Positions 1-8,317 of a DNA stretch of 64,000 nt are shown one piece after another (positions within the stretch are counted from its first letter, which is position 1; each line of letters starts with the position of its first letter). Source of the stretch: VRUE01 sp963727465 (lineage in GTDB: Bacteria; Actinomycetota; Thermoleophilia; Solirubrobacterales; 70-9); the NCBI GenBank assembly GCA_963727465.1, contig CAVSGL010000018.1:62001-126000 (forward strand), in the 5' to 3' direction. The notes under the pieces were generated by a model that saw nothing but the letters and a program-made list of their open reading frames with translations, had not been told where the DNA came from and ran no database searches. Position numbers and translations under genes: made by a program.

Positions 1-505
1 CGACCAGCATCGCCAGCTCGAGCCCGCCGATGCCGAAGAGCAGGCCGCCGAGCAGCGGCCCGGCGCCGAAGCCGATGTAACGGGCGGTCTCGATGTGGCC
101 GTTGGCCTCCTGGATCCGCTCCTCGCCGGCCAGCGGCGGCACCAGCGAGAACTCGGCCGGGGACGAGGTGGCGAAGACCACGCCGAGCGCCGCGGTGAGG
201 ATCAGCACCGGCGCGACCGCGCTGCTGAAGGCGACGGCGACGGCGGCGACCGCTCCGACCGCCGAGACCCCGGCCAGCAGCCGCGTCGCCTCGACCCGGT
301 CGACCAGCAGCCCCGCCCAGCCGGCGACCAGCACCGACGGCCCGAAGAGGCAGATCCACAGCGCCGCCACCGCAAACCCCGAATCGGTCACGTCCTTGAT
401 GTGCAGCCCCAGCGCCACGATCGCCACCCAATCCCCGAGCGCCGACACCCCGACCGACGCGGCCACGAGCCGAAAGTCCCGATCCCGAAACAGGCTCCCG
501 TTCAT
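1..505 (-). CDS. MFS transporter, N-terminal part (runs off left edge)
   Basis: The minus strand reads open from an ATG at 505 to the window edge, giving about 168 residues that begin MNGSLFRDRDFRLVAAS. The pattern is that of a major facilitator transporter: a short charged N-terminus, then hydrophobic helices, with a cytoplasmic loop GWAGLLVDRVEATRLL matching the MFS motif A region between helices 2 and 3 (D-R core). The following helices are Ala/Val rich. The SPAEFSLVPPL and NGHIETARYIGFGAGPLLGG segments resemble the enterobactin-exporter/MFS_3 type of drug or siderophore exporter, but the substrate cannot be told. The gene is divergent from the small gene at 556, with about 50 bp for both promoters. 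Confidence 0.8.
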   Translation of the reverse strand, partial: MNGSLFRDRDFRLVAASVGVSALGDWVAIVALGLHIKDVTDSGFAVAALWICLFGPSVLVAGWAGLLVDRVEATRLLAGVSAVGAVAAVAVAFSSAVAPVLILTAALGVVFATSSPAEFSLVPPLAGEERIQEANGHIETARYIGFGAGPLLGGLLFGIGGLELAMLV

Positions 506-555
506 GCCGCCCAGGATAGGTCGGTTTCGTAGAACCGGCGGGCTATCCTGAAGGT

Positions 556-726
556 GTGCCCAGCGGGAAGCAAAAAGGCCTGGATACGGACTATCTCGAG
601 CGTGCCCGCCGCGAGGCATTGCGGCGTGACTACCGGCTGCTCACGCCAGGGCAGCGAGTGGAACAGGCTGCTGCTCTCAGCAAGGAGATGACCGCTCTTG
701 CCGCTCGCCGCGCGGAGCGGCGTTGA
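556..726 (+). CDS. Small charged protein upstream of nucleotidyltransferase
   Basis: A GTG-started frame of 56 residues (VPSGKQKGLDTDYLERARREAL...) ends in TGA at 724-726. That stop overlaps the TTG start of the next gene (TTGA), so the two are very likely translationally coupled. It is rich in Arg, Ala and Glu, and predicted to be mostly helical. No known domain is recognised. The arrangement of a short charged protein followed by a nucleotidyltransferase resembles toxin-antitoxin style pairs, but which role it plays is inference only. It is shorter than usual gene-calling cut-offs; the evidence for it is the overlap and its codon use (G/C third positions). Confidence 0.5.
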   Translation: MPSGKQKGLDTDYLERARREALRRDYRLLTPGQRVEQAAALSKEMTALAARRAERR

Positions 727-1220
727 CCGAAATCTCCCCCCTCGACGTCGAGGGGCTTCTTGAGGCGCTCGATGCCGCCGACGTTCGCTTCGTGGTGATC
801 GGCGGGTTTGCCGTCGGCGCTCATGGCTATCCACGCGCCACCAAAGATCTCGACATCGTCCCGGACCCAGATCCGGACAACCTCAAACGGCTTGCCGCGG
901 TGCTGACGGACCTCGACGCATCGGTGCTCGGCATGGAGGAGTTTGCCGAGACTGACGTCGTTCAACCGGACGCCGCCGGTCTACGACAGGGGGGGAATTT
1001 CGTTCTGGCGACGAGCCGCGGTCGCCTCGACATCATGCAGGTGGTTGGACCGGACTTCGAATACGCCGACCTCGATTCAGCGGCCGTCGAGGATGAAGTG
1101 TTTGGCCACAAAGTTCGCTTCTGTGGCTTCGATCATCTGGTGGAGATGAAGGAGGTGGCAGGTCGACCGGAGGACGAGCTTGACCTCCGGCGTCTGCGCG
1201 AATCTCGCGACTCGACCTAG
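723..1220 (+). CDS. Nucleotidyltransferase-fold protein (AbiEii/DUF6036-like)
   Basis: This 165-residue protein shows the minimal nucleotidyltransferase signature: VIGGFAVGAHGYPRATKDLDI (residues about 25-45), with the GG...A turn and a following D-x-D metal-binding pair (DLDI). A further acidic strand lies at RLDIMQVV. Length and motif spacing fit the small DUF6036/AbiEii-type nucleotidyltransferases, which often act on tRNA or as toxins. The start is TTG at 723, overlapping the stop of the 56-residue gene. A later ATG would remove the N-terminal helix. Substrate and role are unknown; a toxin-like role is inference from the family and the coupled small partner. Confidence 0.72.
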   Translation: MTEISPLDVEGLLEALDAADVRFVVIGGFAVGAHGYPRATKDLDIVPDPDPDNLKRLAAVLTDLDASVLGMEEFAETDVVQPDAAGLRQGGNFVLATSRGRLDIMQVVGPDFEYADLDSAAVEDEVFGHKVRFCGFDHLVEMKEVAGRPEDELDLRRLRESRDST

Positions 1221-1755
1221 ACTGACGGGACGCCGACTCAAGCCACTCATCCGCCGTGTACCGGATGAGGAGAAGCCGCTCAACTCGCCATCTGCGGGTC
1301 GACGAGTCTAAATCCGGTAGGTTGCCTCCCTGTGTATTTAGGGCGAATAATTGACTAAATGTATTTAGCAACTAACGATATTCCCTTAGAAATCGTCCTA
1401 CAGGTTGTTGGAGCCGTTGTTGGCGTGATCTCCGCAACCCTGGCCCTTTATGTGTTTATCCGTCGAGGACGAGAATTCGGTATCACGTTCCGCGAAGGAA
1501 AATGGGCCGAGTATGTAGACGAGGAAGCTGAGGCGGTTCGCGAGCGACTAGGCTCGGTTGACAGCACGGACTACGAAGAACGCGAGTTTCGCCTGCTAAG
1601 CGAGTACCACTCGCAGGGACTATCGCAGTCGAAAACCAGCTTTCTGTTCAGCATCCTCTTTGCTGCTCTTGGATTCGGTGTTATTGCGGCAGCGGTTTTT
1701 CTTGCTCTTGGCTCGTACGACGTGGGTACCGCTGGCACGACGGTGCCCCTTGTCT

Positions 1756-3139
1756 GGCGCTATTGACGTTTCCGTGGGTGAAGTAAGGCAGTGAGCGGAA
1801 GGCGCACGCCGCTCCACGCCTAGGTTTCCGGCTGTCAGAAGGCTGGAAATCGAAAGGAGCGGAAACGACGTGCGCAAGGAGAGGGTATGGGCACGCCTGC
1901 TCGGGTTGGAGCGGGCGGTCGTCGAAAGCGTGGAGATCGACGACAACGGGCAGGTGGTGGTGGCGGTCAGGCCGCACCATCGGGAGCGAGATTGCTGCGG
2001 TGTCTGCGGCCATCGGGCGCCGGGCTTCGACCTCGGCGAAGGTCGGCGGCGCTGGCGGGCGCTGGACCTCGGCACGACGATCGCCTACCTGGAGGCCGAC
2101 GCGCCGAGGGTCGCCTGTCCAGAGCACGGCGTCGTCGTCTGCGCGGTTCCCTGGGCGCGCCACGGGTCGCGCTTCACCCGCGCTTTCGAGCAGCAGGTCG
2201 CCTGGCTGGCGGTGAACACGTCGGGCAGCGCCGTCGCCGAGCTGATGCGGATCAGCTGGCGCAGCGTCGGGGCGATCTGCGAGCGGGTCGCTGCAGAGGC
2301 GGGGCGCGAGGCGGACCTGCTCGCCGGCCTGCGCCGGATCGGGATCGACGAGATATCGCACCGCAGGGGCCACCGGTACCTGACCGTGGTCGTCGACCAC
2401 GACACCGGCAGGCTGGTCTGGGCGGCGCCGGGACGAGACAAGGCGACCGTGGAGGCGTTCTTCGACGCGCTGGGAGAGGAGCGCGCAAAGCGCTTGAAGC
2501 TCGTCTCCTGCGACATGGCGGGCTGGATCGAGGCGGTGCTGGCGAAGCGTTGCCCGAAGGCCAAGCGCTGCGTGGACCCGTTCCACGTCGTGCAACTCGC
2601 CACCGAGGCGCTCGACGAGATCCGCCGCGAGGTCTGGCGGGAGGCGCGCCGGGCGGGGCAGGCCGATGCCGCCCGCGAGCTGAAGGGCGCCCGCTTCGCG
2701 TTGTGGAAGAACCCCGAGAACCTGACCGATACCAGCAGTCGAAGCTCGCCGACCTCGAGCGGCTCAACCGGCCGCTGTACCGGGCCTACCTGCTGAAGGA
2801 GCAGCTGCGCCAGATCTACCGGCTGGGGCCGAAGGCGGCGGTCCGCCTGCTCGACGAGTGGCTCTCCTGGGCGCGGCGCTGCCGCCTGAAGCCGTTCGTC
2901 AAGCTCGCCCGCACCATCACCCGGCAACGCGGGGGCATCGTCGCCGCGATCCGCCACGGCCTCTCCAACGCCCGCGTTGAGGCGATCAACACACAGATCC
3001 GGCTGATCGCCCGCCGCGCCTTCGGATTTCACTCGCCTCAGGCGCTGATCTCCCTGGCGAAGCTGAAGCTCGGCGGGCTTTGCCCGCCTCTGCCGGGCCG
3101 AGTCACCGTTACGTGACCCACGGAAACGTCAATAGAGCC
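1756..3139 (+). mobile_element. ISL3-family insertion sequence with 8-bp target duplication
   Basis: The element is 1384 bp. Its left end reads GGCGCTATTGACGTTTCCGT; the reverse complement of its right end reads GGCTCTATTGACGTTTCCGT, an inverted repeat with one mismatch that continues into GGGT. Both ends are flanked by CCTTGTCT (1748-1755 and 3140-3147), an exact 8-bp target duplication, as expected for ISL3. It carries one transposase gene, which is frameshifted. Precise excision restores an uninterrupted host frame, so the insertion seems recent or the host gene is not under other decay. Confidence 0.93.
1870..3116 (+). pseudogene. ISL3-family transposase, frameshifted
   Basis: The N-terminal part is read from GTG 1870: a zinc-finger region with DCCGVCGHR, then a helix-turn-helix and a DDE-type core with GIDEISHRRGHRYLTVVVDHD and SCDMAGWIEAV...CVDPFHVVQLA. 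Near 2727-2735 the frame breaks after LWKNPENLT. It continues in another frame as YQQSKLADLERLNRPLYRAYLLKEQLRQIY and ends RVTVT at 3116 with the typical ISL3 C-terminus (SNARVEAINTQIRLIARRAFGF). A one- or two-base indel explains it. There is no slippery heptamer at the break, so I favour an inactivating mutation or sequence error over programmed frameshifting. Confidence 0.88.
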
Positions 3140-3408
3140 CCTTGTCTCCGGAGCAATCGTGGAGGCGGTCGCAGCGCTATTTTTTGTCCAGTCGAATCGC
3201 GCTCGCGCACTAATGGTCGATTTCTTTGACCGCTTACGTGCGGATCGGCGACTTCGAGAAGCGCTGAAATCGCCGAAGGTATTGACGATACGAGATTGCG
3301 AAGCAGGTTACAGATGCAGCTTGCGCTATCGATGGCGGCATCCAGAGACTCAGAGGGGACCCTAGATATCCTCCTTCGCCCAGACTGGCAGTAGGTGATC
3401 TGAGCCGC

Positions 3409-4797
3409 TCAGCCCAGCTTCGGCGTCTGCCAGGGCTGGGCGAGGCGGGCGGCGAGGTCGTCGGCTAGGCCGTCGATCGGGACTCGGGTCTGCTCCAGGG
3501 AGTCGCGGTCGCGGAGGGTGACGGTGTCGTCCTCCAGCGTCTGGTGGTCGACGGTGATGCCCCAGGGGGTGCCGATCTCGTCCTGGCGGCGGTAGCGCTT
3601 GCCGATCGAGCCGCCCTCGTCGAACTCGGCGGGGACGCGGCGGCGCACCTGCTCGAAGACCTCGCGCGCCCGCTCCGGCAGGCCGTCCTTGGAGACCAGC
3701 GGCAGGACCGCCGCCTTGACCGGCGCCAGGCGGGGGTGGAGGCGCAGCACGGTGCGCTCGCGGCCGTCGACCTGCTCGACCTCGTAGGAGTCGACGAGGA
3801 AGGCGAGCGTGGCGCGGTCGGCGCCAGCCGCCGGCTCGATCACGTGCGGCACGTAGCGCTCTTTGGTCTGCTGGTCGAAGTACTCGAGCTTCTCGCCGCT
3901 GAACTTGGCGTGCTGGGTGAGGTCGAAGTCGCCCCGGTTGGCGATCCCCTCGAGCTCCGACCAGCCGATCGGGAAGAGGTACTCGATGTCGCTGGTCGCC
4001 GACGAGTAGTGCGAGAGCTCCTCGGCGCCATGCGCGCGCACGCGCAGCATCTGCGGCCGGATGCCGAGCTCGGTGTACCAGCGCTCGCGTTCGGCCATCC
4101 AGAGCCCGTGCCATTTCTCCGCTTCGGCCGGCGGCACGAAGAACTCCATCTCCATCTGCTCGAACTCGCGCGTGCGGAAGATGAAGTTGCCGGGGGTGAT
4201 CTCGTTGCGGAACGACTTGCCGATCTGGGCGATCCCGAACGGCGGCTTCTTGCGGGCGAAGCCGAGCACGTTCTTGAAGTTGATGAAGATGCCCTGCGCG
4301 GTCTCCGGCCGCAGGTAGACCTCCGAGCCCTCGCCCGCGACCGGGCCGATGTGGGTCTCGAACATCAGGTTGAACTGGCGCGGCTCCGAGAGCTCGCCGC
4401 CGCACTCCGGGCAGCGCAGCTCGCCGCCGGGGTCCTTGCCTTCCTTCTCCAAATCCTCGCGCAGATGGTCCTCGCGCCAGCGCTTCTTGCACTTGCCGAG
4501 GCACTGGACGAGCGGGTCGGTGAAGCCCTCGAGGTGGCCCGAGGCCTCCCAGACGCGCGGGTGCTGGAGGATCGCCGAGTCGAGCGCGACGATGTCGTCG
4601 CGGTCCTGGAGCATCGCCCGCCACCACTCGGCTTTGACGTTGTTCTTCAGCAGCACGCCGTAGTGGCCGTAGTCGTAGGTCGAGCCGAGCCCGCCGTAGA
4701 TCTCGGACGAGGGAAAGACGAAGCCGCGCCGTTTGCACAGCGCGACGATCTCCTCCATCGTCGTCCCGGTCGCGGCCTGTTGCGCCCCGTCTGCCAT
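3409..4797 (-). CDS. glyS: Glycine--tRNA ligase (alpha2 type)
   Basis: This enzyme charges tRNA-Gly in the cytoplasm. The 462-residue length fits the homodimeric class II form. Motif 2 and the catalytic loop are visible (FRNEITPGNFIFRTREFEQMEMEFF), as is the class II motif 1 start GFVFPSSEIYGGLGSTYDYG. The C-terminal anticodon-binding domain ends with SIGKRYRRQDEIGTPWGITVD. A CXXC...CXXC zinc-like insertion is seen (CLGKCKK and LRCPECGGEL). I chose the ATG at 4797 rather than 4836, because the upstream one would overlap the divergent FmdB start. The gene runs divergently from the zinc-ribbon gene, with only 37 bp between start codons. Confidence 0.97.
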   Translation of the reverse strand: MADGAQQAATGTTMEEIVALCKRRGFVFPSSEIYGGLGSTYDYGHYGVLLKNNVKAEWWRAMLQDRDDIVALDSAILQHPRVWEASGHLEGFTDPLVQCLGKCKKRWREDHLREDLEKEGKDPGGELRCPECGGELSEPRQFNLMFETHIGPVAGEGSEVYLRPETAQGIFINFKNVLGFARKKPPFGIAQIGKSFRNEITPGNFIFRTREFEQMEMEFFVPPAEAEKWHGLWMAERERWYTELGIRPQMLRVRAHGAEELSHYSSATSDIEYLFPIGWSELEGIANRGDFDLTQHAKFSGEKLEYFDQQTKERYVPHVIEPAAGADRATLAFLVDSYEVEQVDGRERTVLRLHPRLAPVKAAVLPLVSKDGLPERAREVFEQVRRRVPAEFDEGGSIGKRYRRQDEIGTPWGITVDHQTLEDDTVTLRDRDSLEQTRVPIDGLADDLAARLAQPWQTPKLG

Positions 4798-4834
4798 GGC
4801 GGAACCGTACCGGCTGCGATAATCCGCCCGCTTC

Positions 4835-5143
4835 ATGCCGATCTACGAGTACAAATGCGCCAACGGCCACGTCTTCGACGTGATCCAGAAGATGAGCGAC
4901 GAGCCGCTCACCGAGTGCCAGGAGTGCGGCGCCCCGGCCGAGCGCGTCCTGCACCCCGTCGCGATCCACTTCAAGGGCTCCGGCTTCCACAACACCGACT
5001 ACAAGACGAAGACCGGCGCGCCCGCGGGCGACTCGAAGGAGTCGAAGGACTCGAAGGGCGGCGGCGACACGGCGAGCAAGGACTCCAAGTCCTCCGACAG
5101 CAAGCCGAGCGACTCGAAGACCGCCGCCGCGACCAGCGACTGA
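4835..5143 (+). CDS. FmdB-family zinc-ribbon protein
   Basis: The protein has 102 residues and starts MPIYEYKCANGHVFD, the invariant opening of FmdB-type regulatory zinc ribbons. Cysteine pairs sit at C8 and CQECG (about 34-37). The C-terminal half is a low-complexity, Ser/Lys/Asp-rich tail (DSKESKDSKGGGD...), probably disordered. FmdB proteins are found beside many housekeeping genes; their biochemical role is poorly known. It shares a short divergent promoter region with glyS. The downstream region holds a large hairpin that may terminate it. Confidence 0.88.
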   Translation: MPIYEYKCANGHVFDVIQKMSDEPLTECQECGAPAERVLHPVAIHFKGSGFHNTDYKTKTGAPAGDSKESKDSKGGGDTASKDSKSSDSKPSDSKTAAATSD

Positions 5144-5187
5144 GGACCGTCCGAGGCTTGCTGCCAAGGCTGCCTAGGGCGTCCGCG

Positions 5188-5323
5188 AGAGGCGGCAGGG
5201 TCGCCTCGCCGGATGCCCACCACCGCCGCGTTGCGGCGGTGGAATTTGGTGCCGCTTCGCGGCCCACGGTCACCCTGCCGGGGCCGCTTCGCGAGGCACC
5301 GGCGAGGCGACCCTGCCGCCTCT
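5188..5323. repeat. Long inverted repeat with 25-bp perfect arms and internal hairpins
   Basis: Arms at 5188-5212 and 5299-5323 are exact 25-bp reverse complements. The 86-bp centre holds a smaller perfect hairpin (CCACCGCCGCG / CGCGGCGGTGG around 5218-5242) and other GC-rich stems. It lies in the 375-bp gene-free stretch 5144-5518, between the FmdB gene and the next gene. It could be a bidirectional terminator, a structured RNA, or a remnant of a miniature transposon. No U-tract follows, so a plain intrinsic terminator is not well supported. The rest of the gap (5330-5500) has further short stems, such as the GGGGCCG...CGGCCCC stem in 5359-5388, which may form a structured leader for the next gene. 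Confidence 0.7.
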
Positions 5324-5518
5324 GTCCGAAGCCCGCGCTAGGTTCTCTTCAAATAAATGGGGCCGCGCGCTAACGACGCCGGCCCCGTGGCGACCGGCTA
5401 AGCGCGCACTAGGCCGATCGCAGCGGGAACGGTATCCGGCGTACCGGCTCCAAGAAGCGGCGACCCGCCGCGTTCACAGCGCGAACGGGCCGCCTAACCA
5501 AAAGGAGGACGTTCTCCC

Positions 5519-5830
5519 ATGGCTATTCCCGAGGGTAAAACCCCGATCGAGCTCGATGCGGACCTCTACCTCGACATCCCCGCAATCCAGGACGAAGAGG
5601 CCGAGCGGGTCGTGCTCGAGTTCCTGCTCGACCAGCACCCGACCCAGCTCACGATCCCCGAGGTCTCGCGAGCGCTGAACGCCGTCCCCGGCAGCTTCAG
5701 CACCGACGACGCCGTGGAGCGAGCGATCCGCGAACTGAACGGCGCCGGCCTGATCCACTGCCAAGCCGGCTTCGCCATCCCAACCATCGCAGCCCTCTAC
5801 TTCGCGCACCTCTGGGGCATCTGCGTCTGA
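5519..5830 (+). CDS. Small winged-helix-like protein
   Basis: This 103-residue acidic protein starts at ATG 5519 after an unusually strong Shine-Dalgarno (AAAGGAGG at about 5501), suggesting high translation. The segment QLTIPEVSRALN...AVERAIRELNGAGLIHC has the helix-turn-helix plus wing spacing of small winged-helix domains. The C-terminus (FAIPTIAALYFAHLWGICV) is hydrophobic. No specific family is recognised. It may be a DNA-binding regulator or an anti-sigma partner. It converges with the LCP gene, with a hairpin repeat between them. Confidence 0.65.
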   Translation: MAIPEGKTPIELDADLYLDIPAIQDEEAERVVLEFLLDQHPTQLTIPEVSRALNAVPGSFSTDDAVERAIRELNGAGLIHCQAGFAIPTIAALYFAHLWGICV

Positions 5831-5837
5831 GCGGGTG

Positions 5838-5883
5838 ATCGTGAAGCCTTGTGTCCCCTCTGAGGGCCACAAGGCTTCACGAT
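5838..5883. repeat. Hairpin repeat, family B (copy 1)
   Basis: A near-perfect palindrome with stem GTGAAGCCTTGTG...CACAAGGCTTCAC and a CCCC/GGG centre. It sits between convergent genes, so it could terminate both. The stem shares TGAAG-n-n-TTGTG and CCACAA-n-n-CTTCA with hairpins at 37888 and 48369, which is why I treat it as a repeat family rather than an unrelated terminator. Confidence 0.7.
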
Positions 5884-5905
5884 GCCGCGGGAGGCGGGCA
5901 CCCGC

Positions 5906-7135
5906 CTACCCCATCAGCTTCTTGACCGCGCGCCGCCGCTCGCTGTCCGGCACTTCGATCGACCCGCCCGGCCCCGGCGAGCAGCCCGAGTTGGCGCCCG
6001 CGCAGAGCACGTCCGCCGCGCTTTCGCCGCCGATCGCCGCCGAGAGGATCAGCTGCGGCATCGTGAAAAAGCCCATGTCGCTGACGAAGGCCTTCGGCGC
6101 GTCCCAGCCGATGATCGGGCCGTGGATGAAGTTGTAGGGGAGGCGCAGGGGGTCGGTGAGGCGGTCCTTGATGCCGCCGATCACCGCCTGCTGGGCCTTC
6201 TCGCGGTCGATGTCGTCGTAGCCGAGCGTGAAGGCGCTCCGGCCCGGGCCGGGACATTCGCTGGGCTCGCGGATGCGCGAGTAGATCAGCGCCTCTTCGC
6301 CGTCGAGCGTGTTCTCGCCCTTGCCGAGCCGCAGCGTGAAGCCTCCCTGGCCGCCGCCGGCGCCGCCGGAGATGTTGGCGCAGATCTTGTGCGGCACGTT
6401 GACCTTGACCCCGCCGACCGCGTCGATCAGGTCTTCGAAGCCGGTGAAGTCGACGATCGCGACGTGGTCGACTTCGATGTCGAGGAAGTTCTCCACCGCT
6501 TCGATCTCGGCCCCGGCGCCGCCGAAGGCGTAGGCGGCGTTGATCTTCTGCGGGCTCTGGCCGGGGATTTCGGCGTAGCTGTCGCGCGGGATCGAGAGTT
6601 TGCGGAAGGCGCCGCCGCCGGCGCGGATCAGCATCAGCGTGTCGGCGCGGTATTCACCGGCTTCGCAGCCGTCGTGCGGAGCGTCGCCGTGCGACTGCTG
6701 CTCGAAGCACTTCTGCTTGTGGGGCGCGCCGGGCTCCCTGGTGTCGGGCGGGCGGGCGTCGGTGCCGAGCACGAGGATCGTCTGCGCGCTCGCCAGCAGG
6801 AACGGGTTGCCGTGCAGCTTCGACTTCGCTTCGCCGGAGAGCTTGAACGCCTGTAGCTGGGCCGAGACGGCGAAGGCGAGGAAGCTGATGAAGATCCAGC
6901 CGACCGCCGCGATCCCGACCCATTTCAGCGCCCTGCGCAGCCCCGGCCGCTGCGGACGGGGACCGCGCTCGCGCTTCGGCCCGCCGGGCCGGCCCGGCAG
7001 CTTCGGCGCCTGCCACTCGCGTTCGCGCAGGCCGGACAGATCGGGCTTGCGCAGGCGGGAGAAGAGCCCCTTGCGTGCCCGGTAGACCTTGTAGTCGGGC
7101 CGCCCCTGCGGCCGCTGCTCCTCGTCGTTGCCCAT
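5906..7135 (-). CDS. LCP-family (LytR-CpsA-Psr) cell wall transferase
   Basis: LCP enzymes attach wall polymers to peptidoglycan outside the membrane. This 409-residue protein has a basic, Pro-rich cytoplasmic N-terminus, one TM helix (ALKWVGIAAVGWIFISFLAFAV, about 84-105), then the LCP core. The core includes TILVLGTDARP, ADTLMLIRAG, KLSIPRDSYAEIPG with the conserved R-D, and a later ALIYSRIREP with the conserved arginines. I use ATG 7135, giving MGNDEEQRP, rather than the ATG 36 bp upstream. The gene converges with the winged-helix gene. A family C repeat lies upstream between it and the ROK gene. Confidence 0.9.
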   Translation of the reverse strand: MGNDEEQRPQGRPDYKVYRARKGLFSRLRKPDLSGLREREWQAPKLPGRPGGPKRERGPRPQRPGLRRALKWVGIAAVGWIFISFLAFAVSAQLQAFKLSGEAKSKLHGNPFLLASAQTILVLGTDARPPDTREPGAPHKQKCFEQQSHGDAPHDGCEAGEYRADTLMLIRAGGGAFRKLSIPRDSYAEIPGQSPQKINAAYAFGGAGAEIEAVENFLDIEVDHVAIVDFTGFEDLIDAVGGVKVNVPHKICANISGGAGGGQGGFTLRLGKGENTLDGEEALIYSRIREPSECPGPGRSAFTLGYDDIDREKAQQAVIGGIKDRLTDPLRLPYNFIHGPIIGWDAPKAFVSDMGFFTMPQLILSAAIGGESAADVLCAGANSGCSPGPGGSIEVPDSERRRAVKKLMG

Positions 7136-7191
7136 GAAAGACCAGGAGTCTCGCCGAAAATCCGCGCGCACGTCTGGCGGCGGCGGACGCT

Positions 7192-7264
7192 GCGCGTTGC
7201 TGCGTCCTCAGTCGGCCAAATAGCGCTGCTATTCGGCCTCCCTGCGTCCTTGCCCCGCTTGGTC
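7192..7264 (-). repeat. Intergenic repeat, family C (copy 1)
   Basis: On the minus strand it reads GACCAAGCGGGGCAAGGACG, then CAGGGAGG, a hairpin GGCCGAATAGC-AGC-GCTATTTGGCC, then GACTGAGGACGC-AGCAACGCGC. The two flanks are conserved in the copies at 55371 and, split by an intron, at 13640/15768, while the hairpin sequence differs with matching changes in both arms. It lies between the divergent LCP and ROK genes. Confidence 0.7.
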
Positions 7265-7357
7265 CGGCGCTCGCCATACGCACACGCCGATTTTCAGAGA
7301 GACTCTCGGAATCATGCCGATGTCCGCGGTCGCCCGCCAAACCAGCTGCGTCACGAG

Positions 7358-8317
7358 ATGAGTCAGCCCGAAGCGATCGGCATCGATCTCGGCGGCACCA
7401 AGATGCTGCTCGGCGTGCTCGACGGCGACTCGGAGACCGCCTGGGAGAGCCGCGAGCGCTCCGCCGGCGAGAGCGAAGACGAGCTGGTCGAGCTGCTGCT
7501 GCGCGAGGTGGGCGAGGCGCGCTCGGCACGGCCCGGCGTGCAGGCGATCGGCATGGGAATCCCGGCGACGATCGACCACGACAGGGGGCTCGCCCTCGCC
7601 GCGGTCAACCTGCCGATCGAGAACCTGCCGATCCGCGACCTCGTCGGCGAACGGACCGGCCTGCCGGCCTTCGTCGACAACGACGCCAACGTCGCCGCCC
7701 TCGCCGAGCACCAGTTCGGCGCCGCGCGCGGCGCCCGCAACGCGATCATGCTGACGATCGGCACCGGGATCGGCGGCGGCCTGATCCTCGGCGGCGAGAT
7801 CTATCGCGGCTCGGGCGGCGCCGGCGCCGAGCTCGGCCACGTGGTGATCCAGAAGGACGGCCCGGCCTGCCAGGGCAACTGCCCCAACCACGGCTGCGTC
7901 GAGGCGCTCGCCTCGGGCACGGCGCTCGGGCGCGAAGGCCTGGCGGCGGCGGAAAGCCACCCCGACTCGGCGCTCGGCCGTCTGCTCGCGGAAGGGCGGG
8001 AGGTCGACGGCAGGGCCGTCACGCTGGCCGCGCAGGGAGGCGACGAGACCGCGATCGGCGTCTTCGAGCTGATCGGCACGCGCCTCGGCGTCGCCCTCGC
8101 CAGCTTCGCCAACATCTTCGAGCCGGAAGCGATCGTCATCGGGGGTGGCGTGATCGCGGCTGGCGACCTGCTGCTCGACCCGGCGCGGCGCGAGCTCGAG
8201 GCGCGGGCGCTGCGGCCGATGAACCGCACCCCGGTCGTCCCCGCCGAGCTGGGCGAAGACGCCGGCATGATCGGCGCCGCGGCGATGGCCCGGATCGAGC
8301 TGGAGAAGGCGAGCTGA
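7358..8317 (+). CDS. ROK-family glucokinase-like sugar kinase
   Basis: This 319-residue protein opens AIGIDLGGTKMLLGVLDG (phosphate-1 loop, residues 6-23). It has the ROK ATP and sugar-binding segments FVDNDANVAALAE and TIGTGIGGGLILGGEIYRG, then GAELGHV followed by CQGNCPNHGCVEALASG, a variant of the ROK zinc motif CxCGxxGCxE. It therefore most likely phosphorylates glucose or a similar sugar. The start is ATG 7358, which gives the canonical N-terminus. The stop overlaps the rsmI ATG by one base (TGATG), so the two are coupled. Confidence 0.9.
   Translation: MSQPEAIGIDLGGTKMLLGVLDGDSETAWESRERSAGESEDELVELLLREVGEARSARPGVQAIGMGIPATIDHDRGLALAAVNLPIENLPIRDLVGERTGLPAFVDNDANVAALAEHQFGAARGARNAIMLTIGTGIGGGLILGGEIYRGSGGAGAELGHVVIQKDGPACQGNCPNHGCVEALASGTALGREGLAAAESHPDSALGRLLAEGREVDGRAVTLAAQGGDETAIGVFELIGTRLGVALASFANIFEPEAIVIGGGVIAAGDLLLDPARRELEARALRPMNRTPVVPAELGEDAGMIGAAAMARIELEKAS

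Larger units (their letters stand above)
1359..3365 (+). pseudogene. Two-TM membrane protein (TRADD-N-associated type) split by an ISL3 element
   Basis: The frame 1359-1755 is interrupted by the IS at 1756. Removing the IS and one 8-bp duplication joins it in frame to 3148-3365, restoring a protein of 204 residues. It has an N-terminal helix (IVLQVVGAVVGVISATLALYV), a soluble linker, then LLSEYHSQGLSQSKTSF followed by a TM segment, a second TM (GAIVEAVAALFFVQSNRAR) and a C-terminal DFFDRLRADRRLREAL. This YHxQGLxQSKxSF / LFFxQSNRAR pattern is what I remember of the two-TM domain associated with TRADD-N in cyanobacterial conflict proteins. That assignment is from memory and moderate. The AT-richer start and the IS suggest an accessory island. 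The stop at 3363 lies just before the end of glyS. Confidence 0.7.

Noticed and set aside
2727..2735. Programmed frameshift in the ISL3 transposase
   Set aside because: No A- or T-rich slippery heptamer or stem-loop is seen at the break, and ISL3 transposases normally use one frame.
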